From the NCBI RefSeq assembly GCF_905475395.1, contig NC_058342.1:467001-531000 (forward strand): a stretch of 64,000 nt of DNA. The letters are read 5' to 3'. Positions 1 to 11,943 of the stretch are shown here, piece by piece. The stretch's first letter is position 1; each line of letters starts with the position of its first letter. Under the pieces are notes generated by a model. It did no database searches. It saw nothing but the letters and a program-made list of their open reading frames with translations, and was not told the origin of the DNA. Both the position numbers and the translations under genes were made by a program. This DNA is from Chrysoperla carnea. Lineage: Eukaryota; Arthropoda; Insecta; Neuroptera; Chrysopidae.

Positions 1-218
1 CGGCATTCTAGCCGCACGAGATTGAGCAATAACAGGTCTGTGATGCCCTTAGATGTTCTGGGCCGCACGCGTTCTACACTGAAGGAATCAGCGTGTCCTC
101 CCAGGCCGAAAGGTTCGGGTAACCCGCTGAACCTCCTTCGTGCTAGGGATTGGGGCTTGCAATTGTTCCCCATGAACGAGGAATTCCCAGTAAGCGCGAG
201 TCATAAGCTCACGTTGAT

Positions 219-264
<46 letters not shown>

Positions 265-351
265 AATGATTTAGTGAGGTCTTCGGACTGGTACGCGGCA
301 ATATTTCTGATATTGCCGATGTTGCTGGGAAGATGACCAAACTTGATCATT

Positions 352-409
<58 letters not shown>
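1..409 (+). rRNA. 18S rRNA, 3' end (partial)
   Basis: Small-subunit rRNA. The window opens inside the gene, in the conserved stretch around CGAGATTGAGCAATAACAGG. It keeps the universal 3' blocks TTGTACACACCGCCCGTCGC and GTAACAAGGTTTCCGTAGG and ends at the canonical GGATCATTA at 401-409. About the last 410 nt are present and look undamaged. What follows is not a normal rDNA unit: after a short spacer comes a LINE, and no 5.8S or 28S is seen on this strand. The short reading frames here are not genes. Confidence 0.97.
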
Positions 410-412
<3 letters not shown>

Positions 413-789
413 ATATATATAAAATATATTTATTTATATTTTTTGTATTGTTTTTAAATATTCCAAAAAATAAAAATATTATTGATAAGAAATATTTTTT
501 TAAACAAAATAACATATTAATATGTAATTTTCTCAAGATATATAATAGTAATTATGTGTTAAAAGAGATACATTTTGGTTATGATATCATATTGAAGTAA
601 TACGCCAAACTTTTTCTATACACATAATATATCTATACATATAATATAGAGAATATTATATAAATATTAATAATATTTTTGTTACATATATTTTAGAATA
701 ACAAAAATAAAATTTTTAACAATAAAAATAACAATTTAAGTAAAACTGAAAAAATTCTGAAAATAAATCTATTGTGGGATTTGTGGTGA
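410..789 (+). other. ITS1-like AT-rich spacer
   Basis: Very A+T-rich sequence directly after the 18S 3' end, so its first part should be ITS1. No 5.8S follows. Somewhere between about 540 and 790 it passes into the 3' untranslated part of the minus-strand LINE. The exact border is not visible to me. No coding potential is seen. Confidence 0.55.
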
Positions 790-827
790 TGAATCTTTAT
801 TGATTTCCACACATAGATTTTACATAA

Positions 828-2756
828 TTAATTAATTATTTCAAATGGTAATAAATTTTTTAGTTCATTTTTAGACCGATTTGTTTTATTTTTTAAGGTG
901 TTATGTAGGGGATTTGAGTGTCTGGATAATTTGTTTTTGGTGTTTAAAACTCTGTTTCTGATTAGATCTCCAATTTTGTCAATGCTAGTGAGTAAGTGGT
1001 AGGTGTCGCTGTCATGTTGAGTGTCGCCACCTACTATCAACCTGAGCCACCTATTTTGGTAAGATTGTAATCTTTTGATGGTTGTTTGGGCGGTTATGGG
1101 TCTCCACACATCGATAGCATATGACAACGTGCCAACTATACAAGCTTTGTACAGTTGAATTTTCCTGGGAAGAGGAAGGTGAGCACTTGTCAGAAGTGGT
1201 CGTATTTTATTTGCAACTGCTTTTGTTTTGTTGAACCTGTTTTGAGCTGCAGTATTAAACTTATGGGACGATAGTTTTGAGGTAGATGCGATGGTTTACC
1301 TGGTTTAGGTAAAACAGTGGCCTCTTTCCATTTAGATGGAAAATAGTTGTTAACAAAACAGAAGTTGAATATTACTTTTAGAAGGCTAATAGCTTGGATT
1401 GTTAAATTTTTAAGATGATAATTTTGAATCCGATCATCACCCGATGATTTTTTGTTTTTCAATCGTTTAATTATGTTTTTTATTTCCGTATTTGACACAA
1501 GATCTATGTCCTCAGGAGGGGTTTAAATTGACAAGATGTCTTGAGCAATGGTTTGAATTTTATTTTGTTCAACTTTAGGGGCTAGATTAGAACTTAGGAG
1601 GAATGCATTCTGGAAGCCTTCGGCTAGGAGGTTTGCTTTATCAAGGTTATTGTTTACTGGTAGTCCGTTTTCGTCCGCTAATGTGGGGATGTTATGGTTA
1701 AATTTTTTGAATTTTTTTAGTTCGTTCCAAATAGTGATCAAGTTTTTTAAGTTTGTCGTTTTTATCTTGAATATTAATGTCAGCTAACTTTGCTTCTAAT
1801 GTTTTTTGTAGAGTTTTTCTCGTGTTAAGGTAAGCACTTTGTGCAGTTTTTTGGTAGCGATGCCTACAGTATTTAATTAATTTTTGAAGATTGATTAATG
1901 AAGAGAACTTCATTATTGATAATTAGTTTAAGTTTGTTGTTGATTGGTTTTTTGGGGATATATAGACTATCGGCTTGTAATATGGAATTTGTGAGTATGG
2001 AGATGTATTTGTCAATGTCGGAGTTTGTAAGTATGTTTATTTGTTTGGGAATGTCATTTTGGATATGTTTTCTAAATTCCTTCCAGTTTGCATCCTCCAA
2101 ATTTGCAATCACACGATGTTGCGGTTTGGGGAGTGTGTGTTGAATAATATTTAGCACCGGGAGATGATCAGATTCAGGACCATCTATTATTGAGCAAGTT
2201 GGGGTTAGAGCATTTGTGATGGTGACGTCTAACATGGCATCAGGATCTAGTCTGGTGTAGCTACCGGGAATGTTGAATGAGAAATTAAGGTTCTCATCAA
2301 ACCATTCACCTAGCACAATGCCGTTTTTGTTATTTTTACTTGAGTTGGTTAGATATTTATTGTGTGCATTTAAATCACCCATCATATAAAGTTTTGGAAT
2401 ATTATGTGTTATAATGTAAAGATCGTTTTTATCAAGTACCTGTGTGGGTGTATAAACTGCATATAGGTTGGCTTCCAGGCTGTCGATGTAGATGGCGACA
2501 CTTTCGATTTTTTGGTTTGCGGCACTGGTAGTAGATGGTGCTGAATGTTGTTTTTGATGATGATAGCGACATCCCCCGCGTTGCCGGTGATTCTGTCATT
2601 TCGATACGTGGTAAAACCTCTGATATAAAATTTGTGTTTAGGTTTAAGCCACGTTTCTGTAAGCACTAAAATATCCACTTTTTCACTCACTAGCATTGCT
2701 TTAATGGAGTTGATCTTGTTTTTGACACTGCGAATGCTTAAATTAACTATCCTCAT
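828..2756 (-). pseudogene. LINE ORF2 (APE endonuclease + RT), copy 1, internally deleted
   Basis: ORF2 starts at 2756 with an apurinic-like endonuclease (motifs LTETWLKPKH, TYRNDR, then MMGDLNAHNKY and SDHLPVLN at about 2385-2180). It is broken by a frameshift near 2480. RT begins at 1498 (GDDRIQNYHLKNL, NYRPISL), but at about 1270 the sequence jumps straight to the thumb region and the C-terminal segment (WLRLIVGG at about 1045). The block with the KAFD and YADD boxes, roughly 700 nt compared with copy 2, is deleted. It cannot be active. Confidence 0.8.
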
Positions 2757-4074
2757 TTTAAGTTGGCTGCAAAAATGGCTAGGGCTTGGATACGAGCCAT
2801 AGGGTCTGTATTAGATCGCATGATGGAAGTTAATTCACGCACTTGAATTATCATTTGTTTTATGTCGCACACACTGTTTAAAATATTTAGTTCACTCATT
2901 AACATAGAGAAGTCACTGTGAGCACTGTTGGTGTTTAATGTTGGCTGTTGCGGGTTTGCCCCAATATTAGATGTTGTTGGAACTGAATGGTTTTGCATTT
3001 CTTCTCGTTGGGCGGATCGTTGAGCCCATACGTTGAATTTGGGCGCTGGTGCAGGTATGAATCTTGGTGTAGCATTTTTCATGCGACGCTCTTCTAATTT
3101 TTTTAAATATCCTATGTACATTTGGGTGTTGTTTGGGCGTCTTTTGTACACTCTTTGGTTTCGTGTTCTCCTAAACACTTTACACATTTCGGTTTTAGGA
3201 AACAATTTGAAGCATTGTGCCCCAATGCTTGGCAATGGAAGCACTGTGTTGGGCCGCTACCTCTTTGGTATTTGGCCCAATAAATTTTAGTTGATAAAAG
3301 TGTGTTGATTCGTCGAATTTGTTGAAAAGATGTTGTTGATGGAAAGTCAACTTTATATAGGTGTTTGTTTTGGTTTTTGATGTTCATTTTCAACACATTT
3401 GTAGATGGAACATTTAATTCTTCGAGTTCCTCTTGGATTTCCTCTGTCGATGCGTTATAAAGTCCATGTAGTACACATGAAAAAGGTTTTTCACTTTTGA
3501 TAGTGTATGTGTGAAATGGTAATTTTTCATTAATTAGCTGGTTCTTGATGTTTATATAGTCTGTGTTCGAGTTTGTGTGAATTTGAGGTGTCGATCCTAC
3601 ATTTTTAAGGTGAAAACCATCTGGGCAGAATTGTTTGATTAAATCAGCGAATTTTTTTGGTTTGGGAACCGTACGATGTAGAATTATCGGAGGAGGCTTG
3701 GGAGCCTTTTTTTCCTTTTTTTCGTTGTTTGTTGTAGATGCTGTTGTGTTGTTTGGTGTTGGCTTGTTGGTTATGATTTGACCATCCTTACCTTGCGGTA
3801 ATTTTGGAAAGTCATCATTATCGTCGTCGTCGGACAATAACGCCGCGAATTTGTTTTGTAGAGTAACTTCTTCAGGTGTAGAAGGACGTGGTCTCTTGGA
3901 ACCAGAACTTGTGTTCGAATTTGTACGTATTCTTGGTGTTTCTTTGTTGTTTTTTGTTGTGTTTTTATTTCGTTTTTCAACGAGTTGCCAATCTGGCGAC
4001 GTGGAAGCACTCCCACCAGGGAGGCTACCGTCTTCGTCCATCTGGACGATAATTTGTTTTGATTGTTTGTGCAC
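2753..4074 (-). pseudogene. LINE ORF1 (gag-like, CCHC), copy 1
   Basis: ORF1 nucleic-acid-binding protein of the LINE. Starting at 4074, 320 codons are open (to 3112): an N-terminal acidic/Ser-Thr-rich stretch, a Pro/Lys-rich segment, an RRM-like middle, then CCHC knuckles CFHCQALGHNASNC and CVKCLGEHETKEC. In copy 3 a third motif, CINCQGDHPANFRKC, follows. Here about 50 nt are missing at that point, the frame changes, and the C-terminal part continues in another frame (3244-2753). ORF1 stops just before the ORF2 start at 2756. Family knowledge: ORF1p packages element RNA and acts as a chaperone. Confidence 0.8.
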
Positions 4075-4298
4075 TTTAACTATTCTTATAGTGGTGAATC
4101 TTTTACTCTTATTAAATAAAAATAAAAATTATTCACAAAAAGTAAATAATTTTTAAGAATAAGTTACTCTTATGAATTTTAAAAATATTAAAAATAGTAT
4201 TTATAAACACTGATTTTAATTTTAACACTTGTAAAAATAAAAATACTCACTTCACTTGTTATCATACTAGATGTGCACTAAACGGTGTTCAGAGAACG

Positions 4299-4345
4299 AA
4301 TGAGCGAGGAGCGTGTCATGTATACAACTAGCGTATTATATACGC
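4299..4345 (-). promoter_or_regulatory. H2B core promoter captured in front of LINE copy 1
   Basis: Read on the minus strand, TATATAA (4342-4336) and GACACGCTC (4317-4309) match the promoter of the H2B gene at 13955-13988. At the position where H2B continues CATACATATACTG, this copy has about 10 nt (again containing CGCTCA) and then the LINE 5' end at 4298. The histone TATA box is therefore placed to start transcription at the first LINE base. The cap site is predicted from spacing, not measured. Confidence 0.7.
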
Positions 4346-4553
4346 GAAGATAGATATAACAATAAAAATGAATACTACTCTCTGATTGGCCTAAAATAAT
4401 ACTATAAGGTGATTGGATCATTTTTAAAGTTTTATATTTTATAAAGTAAAATACCCAAATAACATTTTAAACATTTATGTTACAATCCCCGAAACGTACA
4501 CATCTGTGTGATTATATTTACAAAAAAATATTAATTAAATAAATTTATTCGCT

Positions 4554-4927
4554 ATGTCTGGACTAGGTAAAGGTGGTAAAGTTAAGGGAAAGATAAAGTC
4601 AAGATCAAGCCGAGCAGGATTACAATTTCCTGTTGGAGAATTCACAGATTATTACGAAAAGGAAAATATGCTGAACGAGTAGGTGCTGGTGCCCCAGTAT
4701 ATTTGGCTGCTGTTATGGAATATTTGGCTGCAGAAGTTCTCGAATTACCTGGTAATGCTGCCCGTGATAACAAAAAAACTCGTATCATTCCACGTCATTT
4801 ACAATTGGCAATTCGTAATGATGAAGAATTAAATAAATTATTATCTGGTGTAACAATTGCTAAAGGTGGTGTATTACCAAACATTCAAGCAGTGTTATTA
4901 CCAAAAAAAACCCGAAAGAAAGCATAA
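4554..4927 (+). pseudogene. H2A: Histone H2A pseudogene (1-nt deletion)
   Basis: Near-copy of the intact H2A at 13734-13360, in opposite orientation. It starts [13 protein letters not shown] and keeps the sequence to QFPVG at 4635. There one A is missing (GTTGGAGAATTC against GTTGGAAGAATTC), throwing the reading out of frame. The original frame resumes from about codon 30 and runs to TAA at 4925. The total length is 374 nt, one short of the 375 expected for 124 aa plus stop. It also carries a Q-to-K substitution at the IAKGG position and an altered C-terminus. It would give only a short N-terminal peptide. Confidence 0.93.
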
Positions 4928-4974
4928 ATTAAAAACATTGCATTAATTTTTATAATAATAATACATCGATCATA

Positions 4975-4993
4975 GGCCTTTTAATAAAAGGCC
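4975..4993 (+). terminator. Histone mRNA 3' stem-loop (H2A pseudogene)
   Basis: GGCCTTTTAATAAAAGGCC, 48 nt after the H2A stop codon: a hairpin of the replication-dependent histone type (bound by SLBP, replacing a poly(A) tail). The mirror copy lies at 13294-13312. Confidence 0.85.
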
Positions 4994-5097
4994 ACAAATT
5001 TATTTAAAATAAGAGTAAAAATTATTTTTATATATCATATATTATAATATTTTTTTAAAGAATCTATTTAAATAAATATAAATTAATTTTTCTTTTC

Positions 5098-5130
<33 letters not shown>

Positions 5131-5295
5131 ATTATGGAAATAATTCATCATATCATGATGATATTTAGGTAACATATTATAAGAATATTCATAAAATATT
5201 ATCAAAATAATATTATATTATGATGACATTTATGTCATATTATGATGATATTTAGACAAAATACTATAAGAATATTCACAAAATATTATCAAAAT

Positions 5296-5374
5296 AATAT
5301 CATTAGATAACAATACTGTTCATGATACTCATAGCTTTACTAGAGATAAAAGTATCAGGATGCACTTGTTTCAA
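5296..5374 (-). pseudogene. H2B gene relic (codons ~42-68)
   Basis: On the minus strand this reads as the H2B segment around AAACAAGTGCATCCTGATAC ... ATCATGAACAG, diverged and without flanking H2B sequence. The same relic is in the right arm at 12906-12987. It predates the inverted duplication, since both arms share ACTTTTATCTC in place of ACTGGTATCTC. Confidence 0.8.
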
Positions 5375-6424
5375 ATTTGATTGAATTAAATTTCAATTCA
5401 TTGGTTTAATAATAAAAGAAAAAAAAAAGCATATAAACTTTCTATTGAAAATTTTATTTTAAACTAGATGACCAAGTGAACTTCGTTACACAAACAATAT
5501 ATAACGTATTCGTTATTTAAATAATCAGTATCCTTTGATATTATATCAATACGTTACTCGTTACTTTATTTTGATACATATTAATAAAATTTCAATTTGT
5601 AAGATTTTATGTCAATTATATTTCAATTATATAAATAATATTATATATTTTCTAAATACATAAGTTAAGTAAAAAAAAATTTGAATAACAAGATAAATTT
5701 ATATATGATGTTTTAATACTCGATACTATATATCGCATCCGTTACCAATTATTCGGTATCCTTTGATTTATACACAGAATGAACTAAAAATTTATATCAA
5801 ATTTATTATATTTATTTATATATTTAATATTATTATAATTATTCTTATTATTTTATATTACAAAGTTTCTTAACGAAGCTAACAATGATATGTCATATCG
5901 TACTTAACAAAATAATTTAGATCATATAAAATTTAAATTGTTAAAAAATTTGTATATTTATTATTATTATTTATTTTTATTAAAATTACATAACATAAAA
6001 TTAATAATATTTTAATAATTATATAAATTAATTCTCATTTAAAATAATCTTATATAAATCTCAAAAAATACCCTAATAATATATTTTGTCATAAATTTTT
6101 TTATATTTAAAATAAATATTATAATATATAAATACTTATATCAGTATAAAATTTCTTTATATAATTATGAAAAAATTTACTTAATAGTTAATTTTTTTTT
6201 TTTTGGTTTTAGGGCCGCATCGATAACTAAGATCATTAGCAGCCCATATCATCAGGACAGAGCACATATCGTTACATCTAATATTCAGTAACACATGTAT
6301 TTATATGCAAACAAAAAGAGGTAAGTATAATATTATATCACTTAATTAAACGAATACCTCTTTTAAAAACCGACAACACATGAAATAGGTAAGTTATTAT
6401 CACAGGTTAGTATTTCACAGTTTT

Positions 6425-9400
6425 TCATATTTTTCCTAAAAGACCTGAACAATTTATGAAATTTATCAGTCTGGGTAACATGGTAGCGTTATTACCCAGG
6501 ATGCGACTTAAGCCTCCTCGCAGTTGACATTGTTGACGATGTGCTTGGTATTGTGGACAGGTGGTGAGAATATGCCTGACAGTAAGGGGCCGCCCACAGG
6601 GAGCACATTGAGGCTGTTGCTCTCCAGTGAGCAGATATGCCGAGGTTATTGCAGCGTGCCCAAAGCGAAGTCTGGTGATGGCCACATCCTCGATGCGACT
6701 CAGTGCCATTGGATTACTCCATTTAGACACTGACAGCTTGATGGAAAATAATTTCGCATTGAGCTCGTTCCATGTGTGTTGCCACTCCCGTTGAAGCAAC
6801 AGCCTCATGTGGGACTTAATATCAGTGTCCCTCACGCACACATCGTCTACAGCCGGTGCTGCTGCAGCCTGACGCGCGACATCATCGACAATTTCATTAC
6901 CTAAGATGCCCACGTGACCCGGTGTCCAGATAAACACAATACGTGGTGACGACATTGAGGACCAGTTGGACCAGTGGATCCATGGACCAACGGTCACCCA
7001 ATGCCACAAGCGCTGAAAGTGAGTCAGAGCAAATTAAGTAGTCATGTCGTTGTTGGAGATCAACGAATCTTAAGGCCTGCCAAATAGCATATAGCTCAGC
7101 GGTATACACACTACATGAATCCGGCATCGACCAGGAGTAGGTTTGACCCAAGGTCAAAAAAGCGCTCCCTACCCCAGTCTCCGTCTTGGATCCATCCGTA
7201 TATATCCGCTGAGAGTTTGGATACTCGCTCAGTAGTGCATAAAATTCCGCCCTGAAGAGCGCGTCACTTGTCTCACCTTTTTTCAATGCTGCAAGATCTA
7301 AGCGACGCATAGGTGAGACCAGTGTCCAGGGTGCAATTTCATTATGCGCAATTTGGAAGACCCTTGGAAGTGAGTAGTTTATTTGTGCGACAATCTCGAT
7401 GATACGAACAGCCATCGGCCTATGAGCAGATGGTCTTGTTCTGTACCTGTTCAGAATTTCGACGTGCTTTTCAAAGATGACTTCGTAATTCGGGTGCCAA
7501 GGCTTTGCCAAAATACCTGAACAATAGTTCAAGGTAAATGGCTTTCGCCTGTTTGAAAGTGGTGGCAGGCCCGAATCACACAGCAGACTCTGAACAGGAC
7601 TAGTGCGGAACGCACCGGTGGCCAACCGCACACCGAGACTGTGGATCCGGTCGAGTGGTAGTAGATTGGACTGCGAAGCAGAGGAGTATACCATACACCC
7701 GTAGTCTAGTCTACTCAGTACTAAAGACTGGTAGACTCTGAGTAGGATATCCCTGCTCGCTCCCCATTTGGTATTCGACAAGCATCGAAGGATATTGAGA
7801 GATCGTTTACATTGTCACAATAGGCTACTCACATGGGGCTTCCAGGAGAGCTTCCTATCCAAGATCAGACCCAGATATGGTACATTGTCCACCACCCGTA
7901 TTCTTGAGGCGCCAACAAAGAGCTGAGGGTCATCATGCTCCAGCCTCTTCCGACAAAAATGCATACAGGTAGTTTTCGGTGTCGATATCTTGAAACCTAT
8001 TCCAGCTGCATTCTGAACTACTTTGTTCACGGCACGTTGGAGACGCTCCTGTATGTGAGTCATACTATTTCCACTGTAGAAGATAGTAACATCGTCTACG
8101 TACAGGCAGCGGCCAACACGAGGACTAACAGTGGCAGTGACTTGATTGATTATGCAGCAGAAGAGTGTCACACTCAGGGTTGAGCCTTGCGGTATACCAT
8201 TTTCTGTGGCATATGGCCTCGAGAGTGTCGATCCGACCCGTACCCTGCATCTTCTAGGTGATAAAAATGCTTTTAAAAATGTTGGTAAAGTACCTCGCAG
8301 ACCCCAGAGTGATAGCCTCTCAAGGATACCATATCTCCAGGTCATGTCGTAGGCTTTTTCAATATCAAAAAATACAGTGACCATATGCTCTCTTAACATG
8401 AAACTGTCTAATGCAGCATCCTCGAGAACAGCTAGTTGGTCAATGGTAGAGTGACCCTTTCGAAACCCACTCTGATTCTTGGAGATAAGATGGTGTGTCT
8501 CCAGAAACCAGACCAGGCGACTATTAACCATTTTCCCCAGAAGTTTGCCAACACAACTAGTGAGGGATATTGGACGATAACTTGCCGCGCAGGAGGGATC
8601 TTGACCCTCCTTTCGCAAAGGAATGATTATAACATCTCGCCAAGTGTCCGGAAAAGTGCCATCGTGCCATATTCTGTTGAACAGATCGACCAATCTGGTC
8701 TTCTGTTCAGATGGTAGATTACGAATCATGGCATATGGAATGTCATCCGGTCCGGGTGATGTGTCACTTGACGAATCCAGAGCTTCTTGAATATCCTCGA
8801 TGGTAAAATCTTGATTATAATCCAATACCCTCTCGGTGGAAAAGTTCAGGGGGACACTCTCCCTTTCCTCTTTCATGCGAATAAAGGCCGGATCATAATT
8901 TGACGTGTCACTGACACTCTTAAATTGTTCAGCAAGGAGATCAGCTATACTTCTCTCCTCCACTGCTACAACACCATTGTCGTCAGCCAGGTGTGTCGGC
9001 CAAGGTATTGATGGTCGCCCTGATATAGCCCTTACCTTTCGCCAGACTTCCGACGATGACGTTTCAGAGGTAATAGTGGAGACGTAATTCTCCCACGAAC
9101 GCCTCTTGGCTGCCAGAATGGCACGGCGTGCTAAGGCTCGGGCTCTTTTGAAATTAATTATGTTTTCAGGGCTTGGCCGACGCTTTACTCACCCAAGTGC
9201 CCTTTTCTTGTTCGCCACAAGGGAGGCAATTTCCTTATCTCACCAAGGGATTCTCATACGAGAGAGCGCACCCTTAGTTCTCGGCACACTCGACCGTGCA
9301 GCTGCAGATATCGAGGTATTTATGCCTTCAATATCAGCGTCTATGGTGTTATATGCGAACAAATCGGGCACCCTAACCAATGACTGGTACTTAGTCCAGT

Positions 9401-10100
9401 CGGCCCGATCAATACACTAACGTTCGTGCGATGACGCTTCGACCTTAGGAATATCAAAGTTGATCAGGATAGGAAAATGATCGCTTCCATGAAGGTCCCG
9501 ATCAGTTTTCCATGACAAGCGTATCGCAAGCGTTGGTGAGCACACCGAGACATCAATGGCAGAAAACGATCCACTTGCCGCATTAAAATGCGTCATTTCG
9601 CCAGTGTTTAGGAGAACATCATCCGCCTGGTCGATGTACTCCTCGAAGAGTCGTCCCTTAGGTGTTAGTTGTGTCCCTCCCCACATGGGATTGTGGGCGT
9701 TTATGTCTCCAACAAGAAGGTATGGAGGTGGTAATTTCCTGGTTAAGAACATCAGGCCCTCCAGCCGCCAATCAGAGTTCGGGGCAAGATAGATATTGCA
9801 CACCGTGAGCTCCATAGGTGTTCGGAATCTCACGGCTGCTGCTTGAAGTGTGGTTTGCAGTGGAAGAGCTTTAAATGACAGGCTCTCCTTTATAAACAAA
9901 CCAACCCCTCCTCTTCGACGGACGTCGGGCTGCTGATCCAGACGATGACTGATGTAGCCACGAAGATTAAATGCCTCGTTAGGGCGAAAGTGCGTTTCCT
10001 GTAGGCAAATGCAGAAGGGAGCGTATTTCACAAGCAGCATTTTGAGTCCTGTGTAGTTGTTTGAACATCCTCTACAATTCCATTGTACGATATTAGACAT
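6425..10100 (-). pseudogene. I-type LINE ORF2 (endonuclease-RT-RNase H), lightly damaged
   Basis: Endonuclease from 10100 (IVQWNCRG, LQETHF, VGDINAHNPMWGG, GSDHFPIL). RT from about 8963 (SPGPDDIPY, ASYRPISLTS, FFDIEKAYD, ENGIPQGSTLS, YVDD box at 8102-8091). RNase H follows (YTDGSKTETGVG, VYTAELYAI, CSDSLSAL, WTPGHVGILGNE), then a CX2C-type tail (CAPCGRPLTVRH). The 10100-6897 pieces share one frame. They are separated by single stops at 9419, near 9243 and 9190, and at 7817, where a sense codon differing by one transition would restore continuity. A frameshift near 6900-7009 moves the RNase H end into another frame. Confidence 0.87.
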
Positions 10101-10116
10101 TCTTAGATATTAGATA

Positions 10117-11472
10117 TTATTGGAATGTAGCGTGTGAAGGGCGAAGCGGCATGTTGCTAGCTACGTTTCTTTCCCTTCGGCCAACCTCTACCTTTCTTTG
10201 GCTGTGGTTCTGACTCGGCAGATGATGCGTTCGAGTCGTTCCCATCCTTATCGGTTGGCATCCTGGATGCCACAGAAATGCTGTCGGTTGATACTGACCG
10301 ACGCAAAGGGTGTATTGGTGAGACCTGGGTGGCGACGGTCTCACTTTGACGGGCCACTTCAAATGAGGGGCCCGGGAAGGCGTTTTGACACCACCAGGTG
10401 GAACAGAATGTTCACCAGCCGGTGCCAGAGGGGTTGCAGGGTTCTTTTGTTGTCCCTGTGTCAACGTTACAATAGTATTCAATTTCTCAGCAATCATTTT
10501 TTCCACTATCTGAAATATCTTAGGAGCAAGTTGTTGAGCCAGATCTTTCGGTGGAGCAGCTGCTGGTGTGGTAACACTGGCATAGCTGACTGCAGTTGTT
10601 GTCTTGGGAATCGACGATAAATATCTCTTCCGTGCTTCCAAATAGCTAAGCTTATTGATAGTTTTGAGCTCTTGAATTGAAGACTCCTGCTTGTAGATAG
10701 GGCAGTTTCTGGATCTAGCGTTATGCGGTCCCCCACAATTAATGCAGGCGACCGGCTGCGGGCAGTCGGTCCCATCATGGAGGGGTTTTCCACAAACACA
10801 GATCTCATCCCTACTGCAACGAGAAGCGGTGTGGCCAAAACGTTGACATTTGAAGCATCGCATGGGAGCCGGAATATATGGCCGAACCTCTAAGCGATGT
10901 ATGGCTGCTTTAATTTATCTCGGCAAATTAGGGGTGTTAAATGTCAAGACATGAGATGCTGTTTCTACAACATTTCCGTCGCGTTTAGTTGTCATGCGAC
11001 GAACATCCACCACGCCTTGGGACAGCAGTCCTTGCTTTATCTCATCAATTGAGCAATTAAGTAAGTCTCGGCACACTATCACACCCTTGGATGCGTTGAG
11101 TGTGCCATGAGGTTTGATGTCTACATCAAAGTCTCCTAATTTTGTTGTTTTCAGGAGAACTTCGGTTTGCAGTGATGATGAGGTTTCCAGTAGTAGGCCT
11201 TCGTTGATCTTTTTTACCTCAAACCTAATTCCTATCATCTGCGATAGAAGTTTGTCAATGAGGAAGGGGCTCACTTTGGAGAAGTCACCCTCCTTCCTTT
11301 TGATAACAATAAACTTCTGCAGCGCTGTCTGTGTTCTCTCGACCGATTGAAACTCGAATTTCTGAAAACGTTTAATATTACGTTTTCGTTCTCTCACTCG
11401 CCTTTGCTTGCTAGCGGCGTCCATTTTTTCAGAGGCGGCTCCCTCTTTGGTGGATTGATTTTCATCATGCAT
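10117..11472 (-). pseudogene. I-type LINE ORF1 (one in-frame stop)
   Basis: One reading frame from 11472 to 10117 (about 450 codons), interrupted by a single TAA at 10917-10915. The N-terminal half is basic and helical (RRVRERKRNIKRFQKFEF near its start). After the stop come three Cys motifs: CFKCQRFGHTASRC, then CVCGKPLHDGTDC and CINCGGPHNARSRNC, the usual LINE ORF1 nucleic-acid-binding array. The C-terminal part is Pro/Gln-rich and ends just before ORF2 (start 10100). The stop looks like a point mutation in an otherwise open frame. Confidence 0.82.
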
Positions 11473-11943
11473 GCATGATCAGCATGTGGTTTATCATGCT
11501 TCACAGCTCTCACCTTACTTCCGGACGGTTCAGTGTTAACCGAGACGCCGCTCGGGTCCCTTATTCCGGACGGTAACGTGTCCCCCACAATTGTACCCGC
11601 GGTACTCTGGAAAGGCTTCAATAAGGATTTTGGATCCATAATCAATAGAATCGACTCATCGTGTGTGAGGGAGCGAGCTGAGTTTAGTTGGTAACGGGTA
11701 CACCCAGGCAGACAGTCAATCCCGTAGGTATTTACTGCTCCCTCCCCTGTACTCAGGAGACCAACACTCACTAATGGCGCCGACACCACAAACGTGATGT
11801 ATAATCCGACACGCCAAAACCCGCTCGGAGCAACACAGGTTCCGACCCCTGTGTTCAACGCACACTTCCTGGCCAGGGTCCGAAGCTCGTCGACGACACC
11901 CCCGACGAGGAACACCTCGACTGTGCAACAATTTTTTTGTCAA

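Larger units (their letters stand above)
790..4298 (-). mobile_element. Jockey-type LINE, copy 1 (defective)
   Basis: Non-LTR retrotransposon on the minus strand: ORF1 (4074 to about 2760), then endonuclease and RT pieces (2756 to 828). Its 5' end, CGTTCTCTGAACACCG on the minus strand, is at 4298, the same 5' start as copy 3 at 23273. It is dead: ORF1 has lost its third Cys knuckle, the endonuclease is frameshifted, and the RT core including the YxDD box is missing. Beyond 4309 lies the H2B promoter of a histone unit, so the 5' end sits at the predicted H2B cap site. Confidence 0.85.
4310..6190. repeat. Inverted repeat, left arm (histone H2A unit)
   Basis: Matches the reverse complement of about 12046-13993 with small indels: promoter with two CCAAT boxes, H2A, stem-loop, poly-T run (5098-5125), a GATATT/ATCATAATATGA-rich stretch, an H2B relic, and long AT-rich DNA containing CTCGATACTATATATCGC. 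Apart from the H2A and the relic I see no gene in 5000-6190. Confidence 0.85.
6191..11943 (-). mobile_element. I-type LINE, near full length
   Basis: Complete-looking non-LTR element on the minus strand: 5' region (about 11943-11473), ORF1 with Cys knuckles, ORF2 with endonuclease, RT and RNase H, 3' UTR (6424-6207), and a poly(A) tail seen as a T-run at 6191-6206. RNase H after RT and the QWNCRG endonuclease start fit the I group. It sits between the two arms of the histone inverted repeat, followed on the right by about 100 bp of arm-like AT-rich sequence. G+C is clearly higher than in its surroundings, so it is an immigrant. I could not identify a target-site duplication. Confidence 0.88.

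Noticed and set aside
22-336. 104-codon frame at the left edge
   Set aside because: Fully inside 18S rRNA.
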